From positions 1,387,756 to 1,451,755 of the forward strand of contig JAVSMU010000001.1 of assembly GCA_032027045.1 (NCBI GenBank): a DNA stretch of 64,000 bases, given 5' to 3'. The notes under the pieces are model-generated. The model ran no database searches and had not been told where the DNA came from. It saw only the letters and a list, made by a program, of their open reading frames with translations. Numbering within the stretch: the stretch's first letter is position 1; each line of letters starts with the position of its first letter. The translations under genes were made by a program, and so were the position numbers. This DNA comes from Truepera sp. (GTDB taxonomy: Bacteria; Deinococcota; Deinococci; Deinococcales; Trueperaceae). This document shows positions 1 to 9,280 of this stretch, in pieces.

Positions 1-1977
1 ACGCTTGCGCCTTGCTAGCTGCCGACCGAGGAGCACCTCGAGCGCGGCCGCCGGCTCGGCCGCACCGAACGCTTCCAGCAGCTCGTGCTCGGGCGAGTAC
101 GTCTGCACGAGCAGTAGCGGCTGGCGGTCCGCGCTCAGCTCGGCCAGGCGCAACAGGGTGCGCGTCGCCTCCTCCTCCGAGCGGAAGTCGGCGGCTGCCA
201 GGTGGGTATCGAAGTGCGTGACTCCTATGAGGGACAAGCGGGGCAGCGGCGGCAGCCCGAGCACCGAGAGGGTGCCCACGATGATGCCGGGCTCGCCCGC
301 CAGCAACTGGCCGACGTCCTCGCGCTGGTCCTTGTCGTAGCGGTACACGGGGAACCCGCCGAGGCTGGAGCGCAGTTGCGAGGCCACCCACTGCGTGCCT
401 GCCCCACGCAGCGGCCCCACGTGGGTGCCGCCGCAGGCCGGACACCGCTCGGGGGGCCGTTCCTCGTGACCGCACTGGTGGCAGCGCAACATCGCCTCGT
501 CGCGGTGGTAGCGCAGGGTGAGGTCGCAGTTCGGGCAGGGTGCCTGCCAACCGCAGTCCTGGCACCCGAGCGAGCCGGAGTAACCGCGCCGCGGGGCGAG
601 GATGACGGCCTGCCGTTCTCTCTCCACTACCTGCTTGAGGGTGCGCGTCAGGTCCGGGTGCACGGGCCAGTTGCCGCTGCCGTTGAGGTCGGCCACGTGC
701 AGGCGGAGGCGCGGCAGCGGGAGGTCGCGCCGCGCGGCAGCGTGAACCTGCGTCACGAGGTCGGGACCGGCAGCGACGTCGAGGAGAGTAAGCGCGGCGT
801 CGGAGGCGCGCGCAAGGGCCCTGGCCGCCTTCGACACGAGGGTGCGCGAACCGGATTGGAGCTTGTAGGCGCTACTGCCCGCATCGATCAACACCACGCG
901 GCCCAGGTCGGCCAAGGGTGCGAGCAGGGCGAGGTAGGTACCCACCAGTACCTGTGGACCGCCGCCTATGAGCTCGCTCCAGAGCCGCACGCGTTGACGG
1001 TCGGTGGCCTCGCCGGTGAGCAGCGCGACGGGCAGGGAGGCCGAAAGCAGCCCAGCCGTCTCGCTGGCCATGCCCGTCTCCGGCGCCAGAACCAGCACGC
1101 TGCGCCCGTCCTTCAGGTCGGCCCTCAGGCGCGGGAGCAGGGCGGCCAGCCGTGTTCTGCGCTTCCCGCCCACTACGGCGCCGTCACCCGCCGGCGGCAC
1201 GAACTCGGCGGGCGCCTCGGGCAGCGGCTCATGGGGCTGGTCCGGCTGGAGCAGCGGCGGTTCGGGCTCGGGAACCTCCTGGTACTCCGCGTACCCTTTG
1301 GCGACGAGTGTCCTGACGGCGCTCACGCTCACTTCCGCGTCGGCCGCCAGGCCGGTCGCGCTCTCCACTTGGCCCAACTCGAGGAGCCGCTCCAAGGCGA
1401 TCCTCTGCGCCAGCCGCCGGGCGCCCTCCAGGTCGTCATCCGGGGGTCGCACGGGGGCCAGGACGCGCCGCGTGGGCACGGCGGGCACGCCCCGCTCGTC
1501 AACCAGCCCTTGCTTCCTGAGTTCCTCCAGGGCCTTGGCCGGTAACAGCGCGGCCGGCGACCACTCGTCCATGTTCGCCAGTTCGGCCGCGACCTCGACT
1601 CCGAGCGCCAGCAGGTAGGAGGCCGCCGCCTCGTGTAGGCGAACCTGGTGCACGAGTTCCTGCTGGATGCCCGGTGGGTTGAGGGTCGCCAGCACCAAAC
1701 CGGCGGGCAGGCCGGAGTTACGCGCCACGCCCATGATCGTGGCGATGGCCGGCGCGGCCAGCCAACTGTGGGCCTCCAGCGCGTGCAGGGCGTGCCGCAG
1801 CTCCACGCCCCGGCCCGCGTCCACCATGCGCACGTCCACGGCGACGCCGATCCTCACCCCGGCCTGCCAGGGGACCACCACGCGTTGACCAACGCGCGGC
1901 CCGTCGCCTTGCGGCGGCGGTAGGTACGTCAGCGGCGCCAGCGGCAGTGGCAGCAGCACGTCGATGGCATTGGGCAC
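1..1977 (-). CDS. priA: Primosomal protein N' (PriA), helicase-dead type, 3' end outside window
   Basis: PriA recognises stalled forks and reloads the replicative helicase. The reverse strand is open from GTG 1977 to the window edge (about 659 codons). The zinc-binding region is clear around 400-590: paired cysteines in GCQDCGW, CPNCDLTLRYH, CHQCGHEE and CPACGG, followed by the typical G-A-G-T segment. The ATPase signatures are not: the Walker A position reads VVGGKRRTRLAALL (about 1140-1170) instead of GxxGxGKT, and the DEEH box reads VVLIDAGSSAYKLQ (about 865-900). This matches the published description of Deinococcus PriA as a pseudohelicase. A TAGACT -10 lies 7 nt before the GTG, so the mRNA is probably leaderless. 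It is divergent from purM. Confidence 0.92.
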   Translation of the reverse strand, partial: MPNAIDVLLPLPLAPLTYLPPPQGDGPRVGQRVVVPWQAGVRIGVAVDVRMVDAGRGVELRHALHALEAHSWLAAPAIATIMGVARNSGLPAGLVLATLNPPGIQQELVHQVRLHEAAASYLLALGVEVAAELANMDEWSPAALLPAKALEELRKQGLVDERGVPAVPTRRVLAPVRPPDDDLEGARRLAQRIALERLLELGQVESATGLAADAEVSVSAVRTLVAKGYAEYQEVPEPEPPLLQPDQPHEPLPEAPAEFVPPAGDGAVVGGKRRTRLAALLPRLRADLKDGRSVLVLAPETGMASETAGLLSASLPVALLTGEATDRQRVRLWSELIGGGPQVLVGTYLALLAPLADLGRVVLIDAGSSAYKLQSGSRTLVSKAARALARASDAALTLLDVAAGPDLVTQVHAAARRDLPLPRLRLHVADLNGSGNWPVHPDLTRTLKQVVERERQAVILAPRRGYSGSLGCQDCGWQAPCPNCDLTLRYHRDEAMLRCHQCGHEERPPERCPACGGTHVGPLRGAGTQWVASQLRSSLGGFPVYRYDKDQREDVGQLLAGEPGIIVGTLSVLGLPPLPRLSLIGVTHFDTHLAAADFRSEEEATRTLLRLAELSADRQPLLLVQTYSPEHELLEAFGAAEPAAALEVLLGRQLARRKR

Positions 1978-1984
1978 TGCGGTC

Positions 1985-2016
1985 AGTCTAGCCCCGACGC
2001 GCCAGGACGATAGAAT
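1985..2016. promoter_or_regulatory. Divergent leaderless promoters of priA and purM
   Basis: On the minus strand TAGACT (1985-1990) ends 7 nt before the priA GTG. On the plus strand TAGAAT (2011-2016) ends 7 nt before the purM ATG. That spacing puts transcription start at or next to the first codon of both genes. Neither has a Shine-Dalgarno sequence. No convincing -35 boxes are seen. Confidence 0.6.
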
Positions 2017-2023
2017 CGCGGCC

Positions 2024-3070
2024 ATGACGGCTAGTGGCAAGGGCTACAAGGACGCCGGCGTCGACCTGCGCGCCGCGGAGGAAACGCTCACGCGCATCGG
2101 CGAGGTGGTGGCCGGCACCTACACGCCCAACGTGCTCAAGGGCATGGGCGCGTTCGGGGGCCTCTTCGCCATGCCGGAAGGCTACTCCCGGCCCGTGCTA
2201 GTGGCGTCCACCGACGGCGTAGGCACGAAGACCGTCGTAGCCGCCGCCATGGGGCGTTACCGCCAGATCGGCCGCGACCTCGTGAACCACTGCGTGAACG
2301 ACATCCTCGTGCAGGGCGCCGAGCCCCTCTTCTTCCTCGACTACGTTGCCTCCTCCAAGCTGGAGCCTGCCGTGGTCAGCGAGGTGGTCACGGGCGTGGC
2401 CGAAGCGTGCCGCGAGGCGGGGATGGCGCTCCTGGGCGGCGAGACGGCGGAGATGCCCGGGGTCTACGTGCCGGGCCAGTTGGACGTGGCCGGCACGATA
2501 GTGGGCATCGTCGAGCGCTCGGCCGTGGTGGATGGAAGCGCGGTGAGGCCGGGCGATGCCCTACTCGGCCTCGCTTCGGGCGGGCTGCAGACCAACGGCT
2601 TCAGCCTGGCACGCCACCTGGTGGGCGACGCCTTGCATGAACCCCTGCCTGGCGCCGAGCTGGGCCGCAGCGTGGGCGAGGCGCTGATGGCGGAGCACCT
2701 CAGCTTCTTGCCTGTCGTCCGTCCGCTCCTGGCCACCGGACTGGTGAAGTCCATGGCTCACATCACGGGCGGCGGGCTACCCGGCAACCTGCCGCGAGCG
2801 CTGCCGGCCGGCTTGGGCGCGGTGTTGCAGCGCGGCAGCTGGCCCGAACCCACCATCTTCGGCCACCTGGTGCGTCTCGGGAGCCTAGCGGACGCCGAGG
2901 CCTTCGAGGCCCTCAACATGGGCATCGGTTTCGTGCTGGTCGTGAGGGCGGAGGACGTCGAGGAGGTCCGTGCCGTAGCAGGCCCGTTGGACGGCGCCGT
3001 ACCGACCTTCTACGAGGTCGGCACCGTGGTCGAGGGCGCGGGCGTTCGCGTGGTGGACGTTCCCGCCTAG
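2024..3070 (+). CDS. purM: Phosphoribosylformylglycinamidine cyclo-ligase (AIR synthetase)
   Basis: This enzyme closes the imidazole ring in purine synthesis, converting FGAM plus ATP to aminoimidazole ribotide in the cytosol. The 348-residue product has the family hallmarks: YKDAGVD near the N-terminus, STDGVGTKT, NDILVQGAEPLFFLDY, GGETAEMPG and a C-terminal MGIGFVLVV segment. The length is normal for PurM. The reading frame is open upstream to 1964, but ATG 2024 is chosen because homology begins there and a -10 box sits 7 nt before it. It stands alone, divergent from priA and convergent with the histidine kinase gene. Confidence 0.95.
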   Translation: MTASGKGYKDAGVDLRAAEETLTRIGEVVAGTYTPNVLKGMGAFGGLFAMPEGYSRPVLVASTDGVGTKTVVAAAMGRYRQIGRDLVNHCVNDILVQGAEPLFFLDYVASSKLEPAVVSEVVTGVAEACREAGMALLGGETAEMPGVYVPGQLDVAGTIVGIVERSAVVDGSAVRPGDALLGLASGGLQTNGFSLARHLVGDALHEPLPGAELGRSVGEALMAEHLSFLPVVRPLLATGLVKSMAHITGGGLPGNLPRALPAGLGAVLQRGSWPEPTIFGHLVRLGSLADAEAFEALNMGIGFVLVVRAEDVEEVRAVAGPLDGAVPTFYEVGTVVEGAGVRVVDVPA

Positions 3071-3087
3071 GTCGTTCACGCCGTGGC

Positions 3088-3114
3088 CGTTCGCGCCAAG
3101 GGCCGCCGCGAACG
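3088..3114. terminator. Candidate bidirectional terminator hairpin
   Basis: CGTTCGCG (3088-3095) pairs perfectly with CGCGAACG (3107-3114) across an 11-nt loop, in the short gap between the converging purM and histidine kinase genes. There is no U-tract, so efficiency is uncertain. Confidence 0.45.
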
Positions 3115-3121
3115 ACCGCCG

Positions 3122-4597
3122 TTACTGCGGCTGGTTCCGCACGCGCGTCATGACGCTGTCGACGAGGGTCGCCCGCACGTTGGCGGTGAGGTCGCTGGTG
3201 GCGCGAACGTCGAGGGCGGGCAACGTGACCGTGAAGACCGAACCCTCCCCGATCCGCGACTCAACCTCGACGCTCCCGCCGTGCTGCTGGACGATCCAGT
3301 TGACGATGGCCAGTCCGAGCCCACTGCCGTTGCCGCGCACGGAGCGCGCCCCGTCGACCCGGTAGAAGCGGTCGAATAGGTGGGGTAACGCGTCGGCGGG
3401 GATGCCGGAGCCGTCGTCCAGCACCTCGATGTGAACTTGGGTGCGTTCGGGCCTGACGGCGATGGTGATCTTGTTGGCGCCGGCGTTCAAGGCGTTCTGT
3501 ACGAGGTTGAGCAGCACCTGCTTGAGGCGCGTGAAGTCGCCCATGACCTCCGCCAGCGGGGTGGTCGACCTGACCTCGATGCTAGCCGCACCCGCCACCG
3601 GCGCGACCTCCTGCTTGACGGCCTCCACCACCTCGACCACGTTCATGGGCTCGAGGTGCACCGTGAACCCAGCATCGGCGCGCGCAAGCTCAAGCAGGTC
3701 GTTGACGAGCTTGGCCATGCGCTCGCTCTCGCGCTGGATGACCTCCAGCGAATCTAGCTGGTCGGAGGTGGGGTTAGTGCGCCTGAGGAGGTAGCTCACG
3801 TGCCCACCGATGGCCGTCACGGGTGTGCGCAGTTCGTGGCTGGCGTCTGCGGTGAAGCGCCTCTGGGTCTCGAACGACTCCTGCAAGCGGTCGAGCATGT
3901 GGTTGATGGTCACCCCCAGGTCGCGGATCTCGTCGCGGTTGTTGGGCACCGGCACGCGCTTCGAAAGGTCGGATACCGAGACGAGGCCGGCGGCGGCAGT
4001 GACGCGCTTGAGGGGGGTGAGGACCCTCTCCGACAATAGCCAGACCCCGAGCGCGAAGACTATGAAGGCGATCAACACCGTTGCGATGAGGTCCCGGGCC
4101 AGTTGCTCCAAGGTCTGCGACATGAGCGACGCGGGGATGCCCACGAGGAACGCCGCCTGCACGCTGGGGACCCCGGTCGTGAAGTTGACGGTCGACAGCC
4201 TGCCGAGGACCCTGAGCCTCTCCCCCTTCACGTTGACCGTCTCGGTCATCTGCCCGGTGTCGAGCAGCGACTGCACGGCCGAATCGGGAAGCGACGACAC
4301 GATGCCGCTGTTGGAGGCCCACGTGACGCTGCCACGGAAGTCGGATGGGGAGTCGGGAACGCGCCCTGCCGGCCCGACGAGCAGGATTTGATAATGCGCG
4401 TCGCTGGGCAACTTCTCCACGCCCTGAGCGATCGTCGAGGTGCCCGACGTCAGCTCCGCCAACGCTCGATCCGCCTGATCGGTGATGCCTACGCTAAGCG
4501 ACCGTTCGGTGAGCACGTACACCGATACCGCTACCGCCGACAAGATGACGGCGATGAAGGCACCGAAGACGAGCGTCAGTTGTAGCCGAAGTCTCAA
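3122..4597 (-). CDS. Two-component sensor histidine kinase (HAMP type)
   Basis: This is a membrane sensor kinase of 491 residues. An N-terminal membrane helix (about residues 8-30) is followed by a periplasmic sensor region of about 135 residues with no recognised fold. A second helix (about 168-190) leads to a HAMP linker, then HisKA with the phospho-acceptor histidine in DASHELRTPV. The ATPase domain shows the N box (NLVQNALNAG), the G1 box (DDGSGIP) and the G2 box (GSGLGLAIVNW). It follows its response regulator gene by 20 nt and is surely co-transcribed with it. The signal is unknown; the architecture resembles ArlS/BaeS-like envelope sensors. Confidence 0.92.
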   Translation of the reverse strand: MRLRLQLTLVFGAFIAVILSAVAVSVYVLTERSLSVGITDQADRALAELTSGTSTIAQGVEKLPSDAHYQILLVGPAGRVPDSPSDFRGSVTWASNSGIVSSLPDSAVQSLLDTGQMTETVNVKGERLRVLGRLSTVNFTTGVPSVQAAFLVGIPASLMSQTLEQLARDLIATVLIAFIVFALGVWLLSERVLTPLKRVTAAAGLVSVSDLSKRVPVPNNRDEIRDLGVTINHMLDRLQESFETQRRFTADASHELRTPVTAIGGHVSYLLRRTNPTSDQLDSLEVIQRESERMAKLVNDLLELARADAGFTVHLEPMNVVEVVEAVKQEVAPVAGAASIEVRSTTPLAEVMGDFTRLKQVLLNLVQNALNAGANKITIAVRPERTQVHIEVLDDGSGIPADALPHLFDRFYRVDGARSVRGNGSGLGLAIVNWIVQQHGGSVEVESRIGEGSVFTVTLPALDVRATSDLTANVRATLVDSVMTRVRNQPQ

Positions 4598-4617
4598 GGC
4601 TCTACCGTACTGCTCCG

Positions 4618-5295
4618 CTATTCCTCGCGGAGCACGTAGCCGACGCCGCGCACCGTGTGCACCAGGCGCCGCTCGCCATCTTGCTCGAGTTTGCGCCGCA
4701 AGTAACCCACGTAGACGTCCACCACGTTGCTGCCTCCGGTGTACTCGGGCCAGACCTTCTCCTCGATCTCGAAGCGGTTGAAGACCTTGCCGGGGTTCCG
4801 GGCGAACAGTTCGAGCAGCTCGAACTCCTTGGCCGACAGCTCGATGCGCCGGCCGTCACGGAACACCTCGCGACCGTCCAGGTTCATCACCAGGTCGACC
4901 ACGCGCACCTCGCCCGTCACGGCCGGGTTGACGCGCCGCAGGTGGGCGCGAACGCGCGCCAGCAGCTCCTCGATGGAGAAGGGCTTGACCAGGTAGTCGT
5001 CGGCTCCGGAATCGAGCCCCGTAACCTTGTCGTCTACGGAGTCCTTGGCCGTCAGGATGATGATGGGCGTGTTGCTCGTCTTGCGGATGCGCCGCGCTAC
5101 TTCGAGCCCGTCCAACACCGGCAGCATCAGATCGAGAACCACCAGGTCGGGGTTGAGCTCCCGGAACTTGGACAGTCCGGTCACCCCGTCATAACTGACC
5201 ACCGTCTCGTAGCTCTCGGCCTGCAGCTCGAGGTCAATGAACTTGGCGATCTCCTTCTCGTCCTCGACTATCAAGATGAGCGGCTTGCGTTCCAT
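4618..5295 (-). CDS. OmpR/PhoB-family response regulator
   Basis: This 225-residue regulator has a receiver domain with the acidic pocket (VEDE near residue 10), the phospho-acceptor Asp in [13 protein letters not shown], and the switch Lys in LVKPF. A winged-helix DNA-binding domain follows, ending [14 protein letters not shown]. The frame is open upstream to 5505, but the [13 protein letters not shown] start at 5295 matches the family length. The weak -10-like CATGAT 7 nt upstream fits the leaderless pattern seen elsewhere here; no SD is seen. It is the first gene of an operon with the downstream kinase. Confidence 0.93.
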   Translation of the reverse strand: MERKPLILIVEDEKEIAKFIDLELQAESYETVVSYDGVTGLSKFRELNPDLVVLDLMLPVLDGLEVARRIRKTSNTPIIILTAKDSVDDKVTGLDSGADDYLVKPFSIEELLARVRAHLRRVNPAVTGEVRVVDLVMNLDGREVFRDGRRIELSAKEFELLELFARNPGKVFNRFEIEEKVWPEYTGGSNVVDVYVGYLRRKLEQDGERRLVHTVRGVGYVLREE

Positions 5296-5399
5296 GCCGG
5301 AAATCATGTCACGTGTTCTCATGAGAGAATTGATGGCTGCGTGAAACGAGCGCAGACCTACATGTCTTTGTTCAGCAGAGGGCTTGGGGCGACGTGCCC

Positions 5400-5891
5400 T
5401 CAGGCACCGATCGTCACGGTGGGCTGCACGATGATCTCGTGCTCCAGCACGCTGGCTGCCCACGCCCGTGCGCCCTCCAGGTTGTGATCGCGCCAGTTGC
5501 CGCACGTCTTACGGGAGCACCCCGGCACGGGCCCCTCGTGCGCGGCGACCGCGCGCATCGCTGCGGCGAAGCCCTCCAGCACCCGCTCCTCCGCAGGTTC
5601 GCCCAGGACGGTGAGGTAGAAGCCGGTTCGGCAGCCCATGGGGCTGGCGTCCACGATCTCCACCTCGGGTAGCGCTGCCCTCAAGTACCCGGCGATCAGG
5701 TGCTCGATGGTGTGGAGCGCGGCGGTCGGGATCTCGGCCTCGTTAGGCTGCACCAGGCGCAGGTCGAACTTCGTAACGACGTCGCCCTTCTCGCCCGTGT
5801 GCTTTGCCGCCAGGCGCACGTAGGGGGCCCGGACGCGGTCGTGGTCGAGCTCGAAACTCTCGAGTCTGGCTGCTGCAAGATCGTCTCTCAC
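5400..5891 (-). CDS. luxS: S-ribosylhomocysteine lyase
   Basis: LuxS cleaves S-ribosylhomocysteine to homocysteine and DPD, the autoinducer-2 precursor, as part of the activated methyl cycle. The metal-binding [12 protein letters not shown] motif, the GCRTGFYL active-site segment and the later Cys in [10 protein letters not shown] (third metal ligand) are all present. The length (163 aa) is normal. Two GTG codons in tandem could start it (5894 or 5891); the second lies 6 nt after a TATGAT box, the spacing found for other genes here, so it is preferred. It is divergent from the NYN-domain gene. Confidence 0.95.
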   Translation of the reverse strand: MRDDLAAARLESFELDHDRVRAPYVRLAAKHTGEKGDVVTKFDLRLVQPNEAEIPTAALHTIEHLIAGYLRAALPEVEIVDASPMGCRTGFYLTVLGEPAEERVLEGFAAAMRAVAAHEGPVPGCSRKTCGNWRDHNLEGARAWAASVLEHEIIVQPTVTIGA

Positions 5892-5897
5892 CACCGA

Positions 5898-5903
5898 ATC
5901 ATA
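5898..5903 (-). promoter_or_regulatory. luxS -10 box (leaderless)
   Basis: TATGAT on the minus strand ends 6 nt before GTG 5891 and 3 nt before GTG 5894. No ribosome binding site fits in that space. Confidence 0.55.
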
Positions 5904-6007
5904 GCGGTGGCCCTGGTTCTTAACGGGTACACTGGCGACCGGCGATGACGGCGTGAGGATCCGAACACGCGCTCACCCTCGAACCAAGGAAGGTATCTCA
6001 CCAAGTT

Positions 6008-6622
6008 ATGGAACGAGACAGCAACGGACGAGCAAAGGCGAAAGAGCGAGCCGAGCCGGCCGGCCAACGCCGCCAGACGGGGCTCCCGCGCGGCGTCGTG
6101 CCGGGCGAGCGCGTCGCCATCTTCGTCGACGGCAGCAACCTCTACAACGGCATGCGCGAGAACTTACGCAACACTCGCGTCAACCTGGCCGAGCTGATCC
6201 AGCAGCTCCTGCGCGACCGGCCCCTCTTCCGCACGTACTACTACAACGCGCCGCTGACCGAGGACTACGACGAGGAGCTCCGCGAGGGCCAGGCGCGCTT
6301 CTTCGACTCGCTGCGGCGCATCCCGTATGTCACCGTGCGGTTCGGCAAGCTTCACCGCCGGCCCGACGGCTCGATGGTCGAGAAGGGCATAGACGTCGCC
6401 ATCGCCGTGGAGGCGCTGTCGCTGGCGTATCAGAACGCCTACGACACGGCGCTCATCGTCTCGGGAGACGGCGACTACGTCGAGCTCGTGGAGGCCGTGA
6501 AGCGCCTCGGGAAGCACGTCGAGGCCGCCATGTTCCGTAACCAGTCGGCAGGGTCACTCCTGGAGCACGTGGACCTGTTCCAGAACTTGGACGAGCTCGA
6601 CTGGAGCAGGATCGTCTTCTAG
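6008..6622 (+). CDS. NYN-domain (LabA/DUF88-type) putative ribonuclease
   Basis: This 204-residue protein has a basic N-terminal tail of about 35 residues and one NYN (PIN-like) domain. The conserved acidic residues are visible: VAIFVDGSNLYNG at the first strand, KGIDVAIAVEAL in the middle and IVSGDGDYVELVEAVKRLGK near the end. NYN proteins of this group are predicted or shown to be RNases or RNA-binding regulators; the target here is unknown. A TACACT box at about 5929 may start a roughly 70-nt leader, and an AAGGAAGG purine run lies just upstream of the ATG. Confidence 0.85.
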   Translation: MERDSNGRAKAKERAEPAGQRRQTGLPRGVVPGERVAIFVDGSNLYNGMRENLRNTRVNLAELIQQLLRDRPLFRTYYYNAPLTEDYDEELREGQARFFDSLRRIPYVTVRFGKLHRRPDGSMVEKGIDVAIAVEALSLAYQNAYDTALIVSGDGDYVELVEAVKRLGKHVEAAMFRNQSAGSLLEHVDLFQNLDELDWSRIVF

Positions 6623-6872
6623 ACCGCGGGAGCGGCGGCAGCCGGCGTGTGCACGATTCATGAGCACGGGTTCGTGCGCTTTGCTTGGACGTCGCCGCTG
6701 TCTAAGCGCTGAGTAAAGACGCCGCCCCGAGCACTCAAGTTGCGTGCCGGGGCATCTGGTATCATCCGAGCGTTACACCACCGCCAGGGCGCACGACTCA
6801 TGACGAGCGAGTTCCCCAGGCGGAATCCGGATTCGGGCAAGACCTCAGATTACGGGAGGAAGACCAACCACT

Positions 6873-7988
6873 ATGCGCAAAATGATCGTTCTACTCGCAG
6901 CACTCCTGCTCACCATGGGCATGGCGCAAGATTACGTCTTCGGTATCGTCTACGACGCCGGCGGCAAGTTCGACCGGTCCTTCAACGAGGGCACGTGGCG
7001 CGGCGTCGAGCGCGCGCAGAAGGAACTCGAGGCCGCGGGCAACGAGGTCGAGGTCATCGAGTTCGAGGGTACCCCCGCCACCGCCGGCGAGGGCCAGCGC
7101 CGCATCGCGCTGCAGGGCGCCGAGCTCATCGTCGCGCCGGGCTTCTCGCAGGCCGACGCCATCACGGCCGCCGCGAAGGAGTTCCCGCGCACCTCGTTCG
7201 AGATCATCGACGCGGTCGCCGAAGGTGACAACGTCCGCAGCGTCCTCTTCAAGGAGCAGGAAGGCTCGTTCCTGGTCGGCTACATCGCCGGCACCCTCAC
7301 CCGCACCGGCATCGTCGGCTTCGTGGGCGGCATGGACGTGCCCCTCATCCGCGCCTTCGACCTCGGTTACCAGGAGGGCGTCAAGGCCGCCTGCGCCGAC
7401 TGCACCATCATCAGCAACTACGTCGGCGTCACGCCCGACGCCTGGAACGACCCGGCACGCGCCAAGGAACTCGCCAGCACCCAGAACGCCCAGGGCGCCG
7501 ACATCATCTACGCGGCCGCCGGCGCTTCCGGTAACGGCGTGATCGACTTCGTCAACGAGAAGCAGTGCTTCGTCCCGAGCGGCGCCACGCGCCCCACCCC
7601 GATCGACGCCCAGCTCGAGAACATCGCCAAGCCGGCCGGTTACGACGCCAAGTGCGGCGGCGACGCCAAGCCGATCTTCTTCATCGGCGTCGACAGCAAC
7701 CAGAACCCGCTCGGCGACACCGATTCCGACCCCACGACCCTCAACTTCGGCCTCACGAGCATGCTCAAGCGCGTCGACGTGGCCTCCTACGAGGCCGTCA
7801 TGGACGTCGTCAACGGCACGTTCACGGGCGGCGTCGTCAACCTCGGCCTCGCCGAGGACGGTGTGGATTACGCGGTCGACGAGTACAACTCGGCCCTCCT
7901 CCCGACCGACCTCGTCGAAGCCGTCAACGACGTCAAGCAGAAGATCATCGACGGCGACATCGTCGTAACCGACTACCGCCAGCAGTAA
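6873..7988 (+). CDS. BMP-family ABC transporter substrate-binding protein
   Basis: This 371-residue secreted protein is of the BMP/PnrA (Med) family, which binds purine nucleosides for ABC import. A signal peptide of about 18 residues (MRKMIVLLAALLLTMGMAQ) ends without a lipobox Cys. The mature protein opens with VFGIVYDAGGKFDRSFNEG, the family's nucleoside-binding start, and has GFVGGMDVPLIRAFDLGYQEG in the hinge region. The SD GGGAGGA lies at 6854-6860 and a TATCAT -10 candidate about 105 nt upstream. No permease or ATPase genes are adjacent, so partners must be elsewhere. Nucleoside specificity is inferred from the family only. Confidence 0.9.
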   Translation: MRKMIVLLAALLLTMGMAQDYVFGIVYDAGGKFDRSFNEGTWRGVERAQKELEAAGNEVEVIEFEGTPATAGEGQRRIALQGAELIVAPGFSQADAITAAAKEFPRTSFEIIDAVAEGDNVRSVLFKEQEGSFLVGYIAGTLTRTGIVGFVGGMDVPLIRAFDLGYQEGVKAACADCTIISNYVGVTPDAWNDPARAKELASTQNAQGADIIYAAAGASGNGVIDFVNEKQCFVPSGATRPTPIDAQLENIAKPAGYDAKCGGDAKPIFFIGVDSNQNPLGDTDSDPTTLNFGLTSMLKRVDVASYEAVMDVVNGTFTGGVVNLGLAEDGVDYAVDEYNSALLPTDLVEAVNDVKQKIIDGDIVVTDYRQQ

Positions 7989-8014
7989 GTCCGGGCTTAG
8001 GGCCTGGTTCGAGG

Positions 8015-8050
8015 CCAAGCGCGTGGGACCTGTCCTGCGCGCTTGGTTTT
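8015..8050 (+). terminator. Rho-independent terminator of the BMP-protein gene
   Basis: CCAAGCGCG (8015-8023) pairs with CGCGCTTGG (8038-8046), with GGAC/GTCC pairing inside the loop, followed by TTTT. It lies 27 nt past the stop codon and just upstream of the RNase P promoter. Confidence 0.75.
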
Positions 8051-8067
8051 GTGCTGGTCGGCTCTGC

Positions 8068-8073
8068 TACACT
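8068..8073 (+). promoter_or_regulatory. RNase P RNA promoter (-10)
   Basis: TACACT ends 7 nt before the first base of the P1 stem. A weak -35 (GGTTTT-like) lies 17 nt further upstream, inside the preceding terminator's T-rich arm. Confidence 0.55.
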
Positions 8074-8079
8074 ACTAGG

Positions 8080-8516
<437 letters not shown>

Positions 8517-8517
<1 letters not shown>

Positions 8518-8543
8518 CGGCCCCGCAAGGGGCCGCAACTATT
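8517..8543 (+). terminator. RNase P RNA terminator
   Basis: GCGGCCCC, a GCAA tetraloop and GGGGCCGC form a perfect 8-bp hairpin (8517-8536), followed by an A/T-rich AACTATTT. Confidence 0.8.
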
Positions 8544-8726
8544 TCCTCCCCCTGCCCCCACTTACTCCACGCAACGACCGCGGCCAAGCGCAAGCGTGGC
8601 GCTACCTGGCGCCCATGGCGCGAGGGCGGCGCGGCTTCGCTGCAGCCCTCGAGTGGGGTGCGGGTGGGGAGGAAACGGGCGAAGCCCAAGCGTAAGTGGG
8701 AGACATCGTACATTTCAGGCTTTCTC

Positions 8727-8762
8727 TGGGTTGAGGGTGGGAAAACGTGGGGGAGTGTGGTA
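8727..8762 (+). promoter_or_regulatory. MraZ operator boxes upstream of the dcw cluster
   Basis: Four TGGGN-type direct repeats lie head to tail: TGGGT (8727), TGGGA (8738), TGGGG (8748) and TGGTA (8758), with 10-11 nt periods. MraZ is known to bind TGGGN repeats spaced 10 nt apart in front of its own gene. A TAGAGT -10 candidate (8761-8766) overlaps the last box, so binding would block the promoter. The rest of the 8544-8851 interval holds further G-rich runs but no gene. Confidence 0.8.
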
Positions 8763-8851
8763 GAGTCTCGCATCTCGGTCGACGAGCAAGGTAACCGCGT
8801 GTAGGACGACACGAACGCACCTTGGTCGGCGCTAGGAGCAGAGCCGCAAAG

Positions 8852-9280
8852 ATGCCTTTCGGGGAGTACCAGTACAGCGTCGACGACAAGGGGCGCGTCA
8901 TCGTCCCCCCGGCCTTCCGCGACTTCGTCGCGGACGGCATGATCGTCACGCGCGGCCTCGACGCCTGCCTCTTCGTGTTCCCTCTGACCAACTGGGAGCG
9001 CATCGAACAGTACCTGACCACCCTGCCCCTCACCGACCCCGAATCGCGCAGCTTCGTGCGCTTCTTCTATTCGGGCGCCGCGAAGGCCAAGCTCGACTCG
9101 GCCGGCCGCATCACCCTCCCTCCGCCACTGCGCAAGTTCGCCCGCGCCGACGGCAACGTCGTGGTGGTCGGCGCGCCCAACCGACTCGAGATCTGGAACG
9201 AGGACCTGTGGCTCACGAGCTTGGACGCCGTGCAGGAGAACCCCCCGGCTCCCGAGCTCCTGAGGGAGTTGATCGGATGA
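8852..9280 (+). CDS. mraZ: Transcriptional regulator MraZ
   Basis: MraZ is a 142-residue regulator with two AbrB-like DNA-binding halves. It autoregulates the division/cell-wall cluster. Both halves are seen: YSVDDKGRVIVPPAFRDF near residue 7 and KLDSAGRITLPPPLRKFA near residue 80. The frame is open 30 nt upstream, but ATG 8852 fits the family start and follows AGGAG at 8834. Its stop codon overlaps the rsmH start (ATGA). Confidence 0.95.
   Translation: MPFGEYQYSVDDKGRVIVPPAFRDFVADGMIVTRGLDACLFVFPLTNWERIEQYLTTLPLTDPESRSFVRFFYSGAAKAKLDSAGRITLPPPLRKFARADGNVVVVGAPNRLEIWNEDLWLTSLDAVQENPPAPELLRELIG

Noticed and set aside
202-1545. 447-codon plus-strand open frame opposite priA
   Set aside because: It is a shadow of the priA codons on the other strand; it lacks any recognisable motif, while the minus strand encodes the PriA zinc region.
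6891-8018. 375-codon minus-strand open frame opposite the BMP-protein gene
   Set aside because: Composition is low-complexity (Asp/Val/Gly/Ala-rich), as expected from antisense of GC-rich codons; the plus strand has a signal peptide and family motifs.
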